A DNA stretch of 64,000 nt, taken from Bradyrhizobium sp. AUGA SZCCT0283. GTDB lineage: Bacteria; Pseudomonadota; Alphaproteobacteria; Rhizobiales; Xanthobacteraceae. Where the stretch lies: NCBI RefSeq assembly GCF_018130385.1, contig NZ_JAFCLU010000011.1, positions 1 to 64,000 on the forward strand, written 5' to 3'. The notes under the pieces are model-generated. The model was not told the DNA's origin. It worked only from the letters and a program-made list of their open reading frames with translations, and did not search any database. Shown piece by piece: positions 50,037 to 58,485 of this stretch. The position numbers were made by a program, and so were the translations under genes. Numbering within the stretch: position 1 is the first letter of the stretch; each line of letters begins with the position of its first letter.

Positions 50037-51500
50037 TCACTGCACCCCGTAATCGGCGAATTCCTTGACGATATTGGGGTCCATCGCCTTCGCATTGTTG
50101 ATATCCAGGTCGCCTTCCGAAATCGAGCCGTTGCGTTTCTTGGCCAGGCCGCGACCATACAGCGACGACGTCAATCTCGGGTTGATCTTGAGCGCCGCGT
50201 CGAAATCAGCAATTGCATTCTTGTTCTGGCCGCTCTTCAGGTTGACGAGGCCGCGGCTGTCGAGCGCGTCGACGAAATTCGGTCGCAGCCGCAACGCCTC
50301 GTTGCAATCCTTCAGGGCCGCCTGCAGGTCGCCGATCACCGTGCGCGCCCAGCAGCGGTTGTTGAAGGCTTCCACATCCTTCGGGTTCAGCCGCAGCGAA
50401 TTGTTGAAGTCCTTGATGGCGAGTTCGTAGGCGCCCTTGCTCGCATAGACCTGCCCGCGCCGGTACAGCGCGGCCGCATCGTCCGGATTGTCGTTGAGCT
50501 TGGCGGTCAGGCTCTTGATGGTCGGATCGTCGGCAAGCGCGACCGCTATCGGACTGGGGCTCTCCGCCGGCTTGGCCGGTGGCGGGGGCGGCGGAATCGC
50601 GGCTTCAACCGGTTTCGCCGCCGCGGGCGGCGGAGGCGGGGGCGGAGGTGTCGGTGCGGCCACCGGGGTGGGGGCAGGCGCAGGAGGCGGCACCGGCGCC
50701 GTGGCCACCGGAGTCGGCGGCGGCGGGCTCGCCGGCCGCGGGCCTGAGCCGCTGGGGATGAAGGAGAAATCCTCGGCGAGCGACGACGAAATCCACGGCA
50801 CCTGTTCCTGGCGCGAGGCGCGGGTCACGCCGACGCGGGTGCGATTCAGCGTTTCCTCCGCCATCAAATCGGGGGTGCGGATTTCCTTCAGCAGCTCTTT
50901 CACGAACAGGCTGCGGTCGCTGCCATTGTCGGAAACGACCGACGAGAGCGCGGCCGAATACATCACCAGCGTGCCGTTCGGCGCAATCACCGGCGCAAGG
51001 CCGGCGGAAAAGCTGCGGAACCGGCGCTCGAACGGATTGCGCCTGGAGGCGTCGATCAGCGCGATCTTGACGCCGGCGCCGCGGCTGTTGATCTCCCCCA
51101 GCACGGTTTCGAGGCTGAAACCGTCACGACGGACGTCCGGTTCGGTCCAGATCTGGGCATCGACGGGGATCATGTAGCTCTGGCGGCTCGACTGCACGCC
51201 AAAGCCGGAGAAGAATATCAGCGCGACGGAGCCCGGCTTGATCTTGCCATACAGGCGCTCGAAGGCGCGGCGCATCTGCTCGCCGGTCAGGTTCTCGCCG
51301 ATATCGACATTGAAACCGTCGCGCTTGAGCTCTTCGGCGATGTCGCGCGCATCGTTGATCGGCTCCTTCAGCGGCGCCTCGGCGTCCGGATATTTCGCGT
51401 TGCCGATGACCAGCGCGTAGCGCTCACCGGCTGCGAACGACGGGGCTACCGACGCGACTGAAAAGAACAAAGTTAGGAGCAATGCGAGGCGGATTTTCAT
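50037..51500 (-). CDS. Catalytically dead caspase-fold protein with proline-rich linker and TPRs
   Basis: A 487-residue exported protein. Residues 1-24 are a signal peptide ending FAA. The caspase fold covers about 27-245 (YALVIGNAKYPD, INDARDIAEELKRDGFNV). The catalytic His site reads SGFG (F100) and the Cys site reads DASRRNP (S152), so it is a pseudoenzyme like the one at 31248-32087. Residues about 251-316 are almost only Pro and Ala, followed by three or four TPR repeats (DAAALYRRGQVYASKGAYEL, then DVEAFNNRCWARTVIGDL). It probably acts as a periplasmic scaffold. ATG 51500 was chosen because the signal peptide begins there. Confidence 0.88.
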   Translation of the reverse strand: MKIRLALLLTLFFSVASVAPSFAAGERYALVIGNAKYPDAEAPLKEPINDARDIAEELKRDGFNVDIGENLTGEQMRRAFERLYGKIKPGSVALIFFSGFGVQSSRQSYMIPVDAQIWTEPDVRRDGFSLETVLGEINSRGAGVKIALIDASRRNPFERRFRSFSAGLAPVIAPNGTLVMYSAALSSVVSDNGSDRSLFVKELLKEIRTPDLMAEETLNRTRVGVTRASRQEQVPWISSSLAEDFSFIPSGSGPRPASPPPPTPVATAPVPPPAPAPTPVAAPTPPPPPPPPAAAKPVEAAIPPPPPPAKPAESPSPIAVALADDPTIKSLTAKLNDNPDDAAALYRRGQVYASKGAYELAIKDFNNSLRLNPKDVEAFNNRCWARTVIGDLQAALKDCNEALRLRPNFVDALDSRGLVNLKSGQNKNAIADFDAALKINPRLTSSLYGRGLAKKRNGSISEGDLDINNAKAMDPNIVKEFADYGVQ

Positions 51501-52024
51501 AATGACGGCAGTCCAGATCACGGCAGTCCAGCCAAAATAGCGCCGATGCCAGCTCGCGCCGCGGCGACCTTACTCTACGCTTTCGGCATTATCAAACCAC
51601 GCCCGCTGCCCGTCAACCGCTTGCGATGTCGTCACTAATTGCGACAATTGACCGCGACAGGGGCGGGGCGGACGAACCGAATAAAAGCGTCCGTTGCGAC
51701 AGAACCACAGCGTGCGGTTTGGCCGGTGCAAACGGTTCCCAATCAGGCCGACAACCCCTTCGCGCAGATACCCGGCTTCGTGTCCCGGACCTGATCGGCA
51801 TACCCCGCGAAAGCGGGGTATGCAGTACGCCGCAGTCCTCGACTCTATGGCTATCGCCGCCAATGCTGAGTCACCACCTTCGCGGGCGGCAATGTGATCC
51901 CTCTCACATAGCGTGCCGAACTGTCGCGCGGCTGTCATTCGCGCGCCGCGTTTGACCTTTGCGGATGACAATGGCTTGTTGCCGGCATCGGCCAATCCAA
52001 ACATCCAAGAAAAAAGTGACACCG
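51501..52024. other. 524-bp divergent gap without a credible gene
   Basis: Short open frames exist but have no domain or ribosome site. The gap contains the hairpin at 51799-51822. Promoters for the caspase-fold gene and for the lactonase operon must lie here; no clear operator was found. Confidence 0.6.
51799..51822. repeat. Perfect hairpin CATACCCCGC-GAAA-GCGGGGTATG
   Basis: The 10-bp stem is perfect with a GAAA tetraloop, giving a very stable RNA hairpin. No T-run follows, and similar hairpins are known to me as dispersed elements in this group, so I list it as a repeat rather than a terminator. Confidence 0.7.
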
Positions 52025-52831
52025 ATGGGAAATGCCTACGAAATCTACGCGTTGCGCTATGCGACGATGTCGCCGCGCACCCCCCATTTGAATTTTCTGG
52101 TCCCCGATCCGCACGAGACCACGGCGCAGGACCTGGACTATTTCGTCTGGCTGATCCGAGGGGCCGGCCCCGACATCCTGGTCGATACCGGCTTCAATGC
52201 CGAAGAGGCGAGGGCGCGCTCGCGCAAGCTTAGCCTCAATCCGGTCGACGCGCTGGCGGACTTTGGCGTTTCGGCCGACACCATCAAGGACGTCATCGTC
52301 ACCCATTTGCACTATGACCACGCCGGCAATCTCGACCGCTTCCCGAACGCGCGGTTTCATCTGCAGGACCGCGAGATGAGCTACGCGACCGGGCGCTGCA
52401 TGTGCAACGGCATGCTGCGCCATCCATTTTCGGTCGAGCACGTCACCACGATGGTGCGCCATGTCTACGGCGAGCGCGTCACCTTCCATTCCGGCGATGG
52501 CGAGGTCGCGCCCGGCGTGACGGTGCATCGCGTCGGCGGCCATTCCGACGGATTGCAGGTGGTGCGCGTGGAAACGGCGCGCGGGCCGGTGGTGCTGGCC
52601 TCGGATGCGGCGCATTACTACGCCAATCTGCAGAAGCGCAGCCCATTTCCGATCGTCTACAATGTCGGCGACATGGCGCAGGGCTGGGAAATCGTCGAAC
52701 GCCTTGCCGGCCATCCCGACCGTTTCATCCCCGGCCACGATCCGATCGTCAGCGAGATCTATCCGCGCGCCAGCGACAAGGTCGATGCGTTCGCGCTGCA
52801 TTTGCAGCCTTCGCGATCGTTCGTGAAATAG
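52025..52831 (+). CDS. Metallo-beta-lactamase-fold hydrolase, N-acyl homoserine lactonase-like
   Basis: A 268-residue enzyme with the intact metal motif THLHYDHAGN (HxHxDH) near residue 100, a later His in VGGHSDG and Asp in LASDAAHYY, and His in FIPGHDP. The overall wording resembles AiiA/AttM-type lactonases, though many relatives act on other lactones or esters. ATG 52025 starts the conserved part; an upstream frame adds 22 unlikely residues. It heads an operon with a hydroxyacid dehydrogenase and a RidA protein, which suggests catabolism of a small lactone or ester rather than quorum quenching. Confidence 0.85.
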   Translation: MGNAYEIYALRYATMSPRTPHLNFLVPDPHETTAQDLDYFVWLIRGAGPDILVDTGFNAEEARARSRKLSLNPVDALADFGVSADTIKDVIVTHLHYDHAGNLDRFPNARFHLQDREMSYATGRCMCNGMLRHPFSVEHVTTMVRHVYGERVTFHSGDGEVAPGVTVHRVGGHSDGLQVVRVETARGPVVLASDAAHYYANLQKRSPFPIVYNVGDMAQGWEIVERLAGHPDRFIPGHDPIVSEIYPRASDKVDAFALHLQPSRSFVK

Positions 52832-52844
52832 GTTCAAGAAAACG

Positions 52845-53726
52845 ATGCGAGAATACAAGACTGTCGGCTTCATCGGCCTCGGCGTGATGGGCGCACCGAT
52901 CTGCCGCAACCTCGTGAAGAAGAGCGGCAAGCGCATCCTTGCCTTTGATCTGTCGCCGGAGCCATTGGCGCGGCTGCGTACCGAGGGCGCCGAGATCGCG
53001 GGCTCTGTTGCCGACGTGATCAAGCAAAGTGATTTACTGTTCCTGTGCCTGCCGAGCGCCAAACATGTGCGCGCGGTGTTCGAAGGCGACGGCATTCTGA
53101 AAAACATCCGGAGCGGGCAGGTCGTCGTCGATCTCGGCACGTCGTCGGTCAGCCAGACCCGCGATTTTGCCGGGCAATTGCAGGCCAAGGGTGCGTCCTG
53201 GGCCGATGCGCCGATCGCGCGCACGCGTCAGGCGGCGCAGGATGGCACGCTCAGCGTGATGGTTGGAGCGACGTCCGCGCTTTACGCCGATATCGAGCCT
53301 CTGATCCGCTGCTTTGCCACCGATGTCACGCTCTGCGGCGAGGTCGGCGCCGGGCAGGTCACAAAAATCCTCAACAACATGGTGCTGTTCGAGACCGTCA
53401 ATGCGCTGGCCGAGGCGGTTGCGGTCGCCAGGCATAATGGCGTCGATCCGAAGCTGCTGCTCGATACGCTTTCAAAGGGCTCGGCCGACAGCTTTGCGCT
53501 GCGCAATCACGGCATGAAGGCGATCGTGCCGGGCAATTTTCCGGAGCGCGCGTTTTCAACCGAATATGCGCTGAAGGATCTGTCCTATGCGCTGGAGCTG
53601 GCGTCCGACGCGGGCATCAGGATTCGCGGCGCGGAGTTGATGGCTAAGGTGTTGCAGGAAGCCATCGATGCCGGGTCGGGAGACAATTATTTCCCTGTCA
53701 TCGCGAAGCATATTGGTGGCCGCTAA
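52845..53726 (+). CDS. NAD(P)-dependent beta-hydroxyacid dehydrogenase (3-hydroxyisobutyrate dehydrogenase family)
   Basis: A 293-residue enzyme. The Rossmann motif is VGFIGLGVMGAPICRNLVKK, the substrate-binding motif DAPIARTRQAAQDGTLSVMVG replaces the more usual DAPVSGG, and the catalytic Lys region is AGQVTKILNNM. The ARTRQAA variant indicates a substrate different from 3-hydroxyisobutyrate or tartronate. The gene starts 13 bases after the lactonase-like gene and is followed 13 bases later by RidA. Confidence 0.88.
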   Translation: MREYKTVGFIGLGVMGAPICRNLVKKSGKRILAFDLSPEPLARLRTEGAEIAGSVADVIKQSDLLFLCLPSAKHVRAVFEGDGILKNIRSGQVVVDLGTSSVSQTRDFAGQLQAKGASWADAPIARTRQAAQDGTLSVMVGATSALYADIEPLIRCFATDVTLCGEVGAGQVTKILNNMVLFETVNALAEAVAVARHNGVDPKLLLDTLSKGSADSFALRNHGMKAIVPGNFPERAFSTEYALKDLSYALELASDAGIRIRGAELMAKVLQEAIDAGSGDNYFPVIAKHIGGR

Positions 53727-53739
53727 CCGGAGATTCCTG

Positions 53740-54084
53740 ATGATCACTCGCTTTGCCGGGCTCACGCCCACCCGCAGCCGCGCCGTCGCTCACGACGATC
53801 TGGTTTTCACGGTGGCCGTCGCGCCCGATCCGGTCAGCTCCTCGATGTACGAGCAGAGTGCAAAGGCGCTCGCCCGCATCGACGAAAGCCTCGCGCTCTG
53901 CGGCACGGACAAGAGCAAAATTCTCTCGGCCATCGTCTATATCACCGATATCAAGCGCAAAAGCGAGATGAACCGCGCCTGGGACGAATGGGTCGATACC
54001 AGGAATCCGCCGATGCGCGCCTGCATCGGCGTCGATCTCGAACCGCCGCACATCGTGGAGATCGTGGTGACGGCGGTGAAGTGA
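53740..54084 (+). CDS. RidA/YjgF family protein
   Basis: A 114-residue protein of the Rid family. The Arg that binds the carboxylate is in NPPMRACIGVDLEPPHIVEIVVTA, and YEQSAKALARIDESLALCGTDKSKI is the usual helix. RidA enzymes hydrolyse reactive imines or enamines; several Rid subgroups instead work in catabolic operons. It is the third gene of the small catabolic operon. ATG 53740 follows CCGGAGA; the upstream frame overlaps the previous gene and is unlikely. Confidence 0.88.
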   Translation: MITRFAGLTPTRSRAVAHDDLVFTVAVAPDPVSSSMYEQSAKALARIDESLALCGTDKSKILSAIVYITDIKRKSEMNRAWDEWVDTRNPPMRACIGVDLEPPHIVEIVVTAVK

Positions 54085-54089
54085 GCCGG

Positions 54090-54161
54090 TCAGTAAGGTT
54101 CCTTCGCGTCCGCCTCTTCGCTGGTCTGCACCAGATCGAGGCTCGCCTTGGCGAAGGCCGT
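54090..54161 (-). pseudogene. Remnant of a MarR gene 3' end
   Basis: Read on the reverse strand this gives ...SLDLVQTSEEADAKEPY and a TGA stop at 54090-54092. The MarR gene at 56198-56737 ends SLDLVQTSEEADAKEAY. The two share 41 identical bases (54103-54143 and 56211-56251) in the same orientation, on either side of the cyclase gene. The rest of the gene is missing here, and upstream sequence to 54319 has no recognisable content. Confidence 0.75.
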
Positions 54162-54319
54162 CGGAGTCGCAGTGGGTCAAAAGCGCCAATCTCGCCTGGC
54201 TTTGCTGATGTCGACGTGGTCGCAGGCGGGGCCGGCCGGTTGGGGCCAATTGCTGACTCATGCACCGCAGCAAAAAGGGGCTCTATTCGATCACCTCGTC
54301 GGCACAAGCGTGCACAGGC

Positions 54320-56065
54320 TCATTCGGGCAGCCCCGCTTTCCGAAGCCCCTCAATCAACAGCTTCGAGTTTGATTGGCCGCCCCGGGCGATCCACGCGGA
54401 TATTGTAAAGGCGGGATCGGTCTCAAGGAGATGCGCCGCCGCCTCACGTGCCTCCGCATCACGTCCGAGATGGGCGAAAGCGGACGCGAGACAGCGATAA
54501 GCTGATGCCGCAGAGGGGTTCTGACGAACGGCTTTCTTCCCTGCGGCGATGGCTTCGTCAAAGCGACAAAGCTCAATAAAGGCCGATCCCATCCCAACAA
54601 ACGACCGGTGTAGCAGCGGATCTACCGGGCTCATGCGAATGGCACGTTCAAAGCTCCGGACCGCTTCCTCCGGCAGCCCGGCAACTTTCAAGACCCAGCC
54701 TCTGCAGTTCCATGCGTTAAATGAATTTGGGTTGAGCGCAACCGCCCGGTCTGCCATTTCGATCTCACTTTCGCCATCGCCGACCATGAACGCCGAGGTT
54801 ATGGAAACCCATGCTAACGTATCTGGATCACCATCATCGATGCTCAATGCCAAGTGAAGAAGCCGAACCGCTTCCTTGCGCTCGAATTCAGGATCGATAG
54901 CATAACCCCAAATGACGTTTCGCATATGACAGGCACCTACCAGAGCAGCGGCGAAGCCGAACCGAGGGTCCAGTTCCAAAGCGCGATGAGCCAGTCCTAT
55001 CGCCTCGGCCAACCCTTCGCGGGTCGTTAGGTAGAACTGCGACATAGCACGGAGAAAAAAATCATATGCGGTGGGGTTCTCTGGTCGCCGCCGCGTCGCG
55101 AGTGCAATTTCTGTTTGAAGCAATTTTGGCTGAATGGCTGAGACAACGGCGACCGCCACTTCGTCCTGGAGAGCGAAAACGTCAGTTAGGTCGCGCTCGA
55201 ACCTGTCTGCCCATATGTGCGCGCCTGTAAGCGCATCAATCAACTGCCCTGTGATGCGAACTTTCCCCGACGCCTTGCGCACAGACCCCTCAAGGACATA
55301 GCGCACGCCAAGTCTGCGCCCGACTTCCTTGATGTCGACGGCTCGGCCCTTGAAGGTGAAGCTCGAATTGCGAGCGGTCACGAACAACCACTTAAACCGC
55401 GAAAGCGCCGTCGTGATCTCTTCAACCATTCCGTCCGCGAAATACTCCTGCTCGGGGTCGCCGCTCATGTTCTCGAACGGCAGCACGGCGATGGAGGGCT
55501 TGTCTGGAAGTGGAGGAGCCGCGCTTATCCTCGCAGTCAGCGCGCTATGCGCTCCCGCGCGCACCGCGTAGGCGCGGACCGGCTTGGCGATGTTCTTGAG
55601 CTGCTGTTCGCCCCGGTCCTCGAAGCCGGCGTCCAGCTTGCCTTCGACTTCGCCGTAGACCTTCTCGGACATCAGGATGCCACCCGGATCGGCGATCCCC
55701 TCCAGCCGGACCGCAATGTTGATCCCGTCGCCGTAAAGGTCACCGTCTTGCCCAACAATAACGTCACCAAGGTTGAGCCCGACGCGCAACCTCAGGGAAC
55801 TGCTGCCAGAGGCGAGATGATCCTGTATCTCCACCGCGCATCTCGTGGCGGCCAAGGGACTCGCGAACTCGGCCAGCGCGCCATCACCCGTTGTCTTGAT
55901 GAGTCGTCCTTGGTGGCGGGAGAGGCTCGGCTCGATCAATTCTCGCTTGAGCCGTTCGAACTCAGCATAGGTCGCTTCCTCGGCGCGTTCCATGAGCGCG
56001 GAATAACCAACCACGTCAGCGGCCAGGATCGCCGCTAGTCGCCTCTGAACCCGGTGCTCCGTCAC
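54320..56065 (-). CDS. Class III adenylate cyclase with TolB-like and TPR module
   Basis: A 581-residue soluble protein. Residues about 1-165 are the cyclase domain, with metal Asp residues in AAILAADVVGYSALM and IKTTGDGALAEF and the GLNLGDVIVGQDGDLYGDGINIAVRLE segment (in part). Residues about 200-330 are TolB-like (IAVLPFENMSGDPEQEYFAD), and the rest are TPR repeats. GTG 56065 has GGAGGA upstream and starts right before the domain; an earlier GTG at 56122 adds residues without family likeness. It is probably a cAMP producer regulated by its TPR tail. MarR-tail duplications flank it. Confidence 0.9.
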   Translation of the reverse strand: MTEHRVQRRLAAILAADVVGYSALMERAEEATYAEFERLKRELIEPSLSRHQGRLIKTTGDGALAEFASPLAATRCAVEIQDHLASGSSSLRLRVGLNLGDVIVGQDGDLYGDGINIAVRLEGIADPGGILMSEKVYGEVEGKLDAGFEDRGEQQLKNIAKPVRAYAVRAGAHSALTARISAAPPLPDKPSIAVLPFENMSGDPEQEYFADGMVEEITTALSRFKWLFVTARNSSFTFKGRAVDIKEVGRRLGVRYVLEGSVRKASGKVRITGQLIDALTGAHIWADRFERDLTDVFALQDEVAVAVVSAIQPKLLQTEIALATRRRPENPTAYDFFLRAMSQFYLTTREGLAEAIGLAHRALELDPRFGFAAALVGACHMRNVIWGYAIDPEFERKEAVRLLHLALSIDDGDPDTLAWVSITSAFMVGDGESEIEMADRAVALNPNSFNAWNCRGWVLKVAGLPEEAVRSFERAIRMSPVDPLLHRSFVGMGSAFIELCRFDEAIAAGKKAVRQNPSAASAYRCLASAFAHLGRDAEAREAAAHLLETDPAFTISAWIARGGQSNSKLLIEGLRKAGLPE

Positions 56066-56197
56066 AGCGTCCTCCGAACGACCAGGCAAAGCACGTCGCT
56101 GGGACAAGGAGGAGCCTAACACTTTATTGTGGACCTGCGAGCGGCAATCGCGGGAGGGCCCGGTTCCCCCCGAAACTGGACATCAAATACACGCACC

Positions 56198-56737
56198 TCA
56201 ATACGCCTCTTTCGCGTCCGCCTCTTCGCTGGTCTGCACCAGATCGAGGCTCTGCTCGATCTTGCCGAGCAGCCGCGCGAAATCGCGCCGCTCCTGCGCG
56301 GAGAGGCATGACAGGATTTCCTGCTCCTTGCGCAACAGGCGCGGGATCAGTTCTTCGTAAAGCGCTGCGCCCTTGCGCGTCAGGCGCAGGCGGAATTCGC
56401 GGCGGTCGTCCTCGTTCTCGACGCGCTCGACGATCTGCCGCTTCATCAGCGCGGTGACCGCGCGGCTGATGGTGGATTTATGCGTGCGGGTGCACTGGGC
56501 GATGAATTGCGCGCTGCAGGCATCGTGGCGGAAGCCGAGCGTCGCCAGCACGCGCCATTCCGGAATATCGAGCCCGTAGCGCGTCGCATACTCGACCGAG
56601 AGCGCCGAACTGACCTCAGCGGCGAGCCGGTTGAGGCGGAACGGGACGAATCCGAACAGATCCAGCCTGGCGCTTCGCTTCGACGCGCTCTCTTCTCGCG
56701 GGCCGGCAGCCACTTCGCTTGAAGACGCCTTTGGCAA
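56198..56737 (-). CDS. MarR-family regulator of the aromatic degradation cluster
   Basis: A 179-residue winged-helix regulator: IPEWRVLATLGFRHDACSAQ, recognition helix THKSTISRAVTALMKRQIVERVE and wing ENEDDRREFRLRLTRKG. It is divergent from the flavin hydroxylase gene, with a candidate operator at 56785-56802, so it probably represses the homogentisate genes until an aromatic acid binds. The start is TTG 56737 with GGAG six bases upstream. The first 20 residues (SSSEVAAGPREESASKR) come from a degenerate copy of the coding-type repeat, an unusual N-terminus for the family. Confidence 0.88.
   Translation of the reverse strand: MPKASSSEVAAGPREESASKRSARLDLFGFVPFRLNRLAAEVSSALSVEYATRYGLDIPEWRVLATLGFRHDACSAQFIAQCTRTHKSTISRAVTALMKRQIVERVENEDDRREFRLRLTRKGAALYEELIPRLLRKEQEILSCLSAQERRDFARLLGKIEQSLDLVQTSEEADAKEAY
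56680..56729. repeat. Coding-type palindromic element, copy 3 (degenerate, in marR)
   Basis: On the reverse strand the bases read AGGCGTCTTCAAGCGAAGTG to GAGAGCGCGTCGA, matching copies 1 and 2 with about a dozen changes. The translation SSSEVAAGPREESASKR aligns with FSSEVDTGSREENASKK. It supplies the N-terminus of the MarR protein. Confidence 0.7.
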
Positions 56738-56784
56738 AATCGCTCCAATTTGAGTTGACGCCGGGCCCGGCTCGGGGTTTAAGA

Positions 56785-56802
56785 TAGTTGCAGATGCGAC
56801 TA
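56785..56802. promoter_or_regulatory. Candidate MarR operator
   Basis: TAGTTGC (56785-56791) and GCGACTA (56796-56802) form an inverted repeat with one mismatch and a 4-base centre. MarR proteins bind pseudo-palindromes of this size. A second dyad, TGCGAC at 56795 and GTCGCA at 56813, overlaps. The site lies in the 112-bp gap between marR and the flavin hydroxylase gene, so it could control both. Confidence 0.6.
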
Positions 56803-56849
56803 ATTTAGCAGGGTCGCACGTCCTTGGCTAGTCACAGGGTCGAGCCCGC

Positions 56850-58463
56850 ATGGCACTGACTAATACCCAATTCGGCTATCGTCGCCACCCCGATCAGGAT
56901 CGGGCGGATGCGAACGTCGCCGAACACGCGATTGTCGTGGTCGGCGCCGGTCCCGTGGGGTTGTCGCTGGCGATCGATCTGGCGCAGCGCGGCCAATCCG
57001 TGGTGCTGCTCGACGACGCCGACCGGATCGGCGAGGGCTCGCGGGCAATCTGCTTTTCAAAACGCGCGCTCGAATTCTGGGACCGCCTTGGCGTCGGCCA
57101 GCGCATGGTCGACAAGGGCGTGGTGTGGAGCGTCGGCAAGATCTTCCACGGCGAGCAGCAACTCTACCAGTTCAACCTGCTGCCGGAACAGGGTCACAAG
57201 CGGCCGGCTTTCATCAACCTGCAGCAATTCTATGCGGAGGCCTACCTGGTCGACCGCGTCGAGGAACTCTCTGCCATCGACCTGCGCTGGCGCAACAAGG
57301 TGACGGGGCTCGAGCCGCGCAACGACCATGTGGCTTTGACGATCCAGACGCCGGACGGTCCCTATCGCGTGAATGCGCAATACGTCATTGCCTGCGACGG
57401 CGCCCGATCCTCGCTGCGGCAAATGGTGGGCGCGGAATTCGCAGGGCAAGTGTTCGAGGATCAATTCCTGATCGCCGACGTCAGGATGACGGCGGCGTTT
57501 CCGACCGAACGCTGGTTCTGGTTCGATCCGCCGTTCCATGCCGGGCGCTCCGCGCTGTTGCACAAGCAGCCCGACGACATCTGGCGGATCGACCTGCAGC
57601 TCAATCGCTTTGCCGATCCCGCCGTTGAAAAGCTGCCGGAGAACGTGCGGCCCCGGATCGCGCGCATGCTCGGGCATGACAAGTTCGATTTCGAATGGAT
57701 CTCGCTGTACAAGTTCCAGTGCCGGCGGATGAACAAGTTCATCCATGGCCGCGTCATCTTTGCCGGCGATGCCGCGCATCAGGTCTCGCCGTTCGGCGCC
57801 CGCGGCGCCAATTCCGGGCTCGAGGACGCCGAGAATCTGGCGTGGAAGCTCGATCGCGTGCTGCGGGGCACCTCGCCCGAGACGCTGCTGGAGAGCTATC
57901 ATACCGAACGTAGTGCGGCAGCCGACGAGAACATCCGCGAGTCCACCCGCTCGACCGATTTCATGGCGCCCAACTCGCACCAGGAGGCGCGGTTGCGCAA
58001 GGCGGTGCTGTCGCTCGCCAAGGAAACCGAGTTCGGCAAGCGCATGGTGAATGCGGGGCGTCTCTCGACGCCCTCGACCTACGAAACCCCACTTTCGACC
58101 GCCGATCGCGACGCGTGGCGCGGTGGCCCGCGGCCCGGCGCGTCGATGGCGGATGCGCCCGTTGCAGGCCCAGGCGGAGAGTCGACGTTCCTGACAGATG
58201 CCTTCATCTCGGCCGGAACGCGGTTCACATTGCTGGAGTTTAGCAATGGTGCGATGCCGGAACGGCCCGAAGGATTGGGCGCGATCAGGATTGGCGGCAA
58301 GGATGGTCTGGCCGATTCTGCAGGTCTCGCCGCCGCGCGCTACGACGCCGAGCCGGGCACCGCCTATCTGCTTCGCCCCGACGGCTATGTCGCGGCACGG
58401 TTCCGGCATCCGACACGCGAGGGGCTCGATGCCGCGCTGGCGCGTGCCGCAGGCCACAACTGA
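56850..58463 (+). CDS. FAD-dependent aromatic hydroxylase (MhpA/3-hydroxyphenylacetate 6-hydroxylase-like)
   Basis: A 537-residue flavoprotein monooxygenase. The FAD motif IVVVGAGPVGLSLAIDLAQRG is at about 27-47, the DG motif is YVIACDGARSSLRQMVG and the GD motif is GDAAHQVSPFGARGANSGLED (in part). The C-terminal thioredoxin-like domain closes it. Such enzymes hydroxylate phenolic acids. Its position before hmgA makes a hydroxylase that yields homogentisate, for example from 3-hydroxyphenylacetate, attractive, with the small DUF2783 protein as partner; 3-(3-hydroxyphenyl)propionate hydroxylase is the alternative. Confidence 0.87.
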   Translation: MALTNTQFGYRRHPDQDRADANVAEHAIVVVGAGPVGLSLAIDLAQRGQSVVLLDDADRIGEGSRAICFSKRALEFWDRLGVGQRMVDKGVVWSVGKIFHGEQQLYQFNLLPEQGHKRPAFINLQQFYAEAYLVDRVEELSAIDLRWRNKVTGLEPRNDHVALTIQTPDGPYRVNAQYVIACDGARSSLRQMVGAEFAGQVFEDQFLIADVRMTAAFPTERWFWFDPPFHAGRSALLHKQPDDIWRIDLQLNRFADPAVEKLPENVRPRIARMLGHDKFDFEWISLYKFQCRRMNKFIHGRVIFAGDAAHQVSPFGARGANSGLEDAENLAWKLDRVLRGTSPETLLESYHTERSAAADENIRESTRSTDFMAPNSHQEARLRKAVLSLAKETEFGKRMVNAGRLSTPSTYETPLSTADRDAWRGGPRPGASMADAPVAGPGGESTFLTDAFISAGTRFTLLEFSNGAMPERPEGLGAIRIGGKDGLADSAGLAAARYDAEPGTAYLLRPDGYVAARFRHPTREGLDAALARAAGHN

Positions 58464-58485
58464 GGTTTCGAGCTGAGGTTTTCTC

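Noticed and set aside
51570..52022. A 150-codon reverse frame before the lactonase gene
   Set aside because: It crosses a perfect hairpin repeat and has no domain or start signal.
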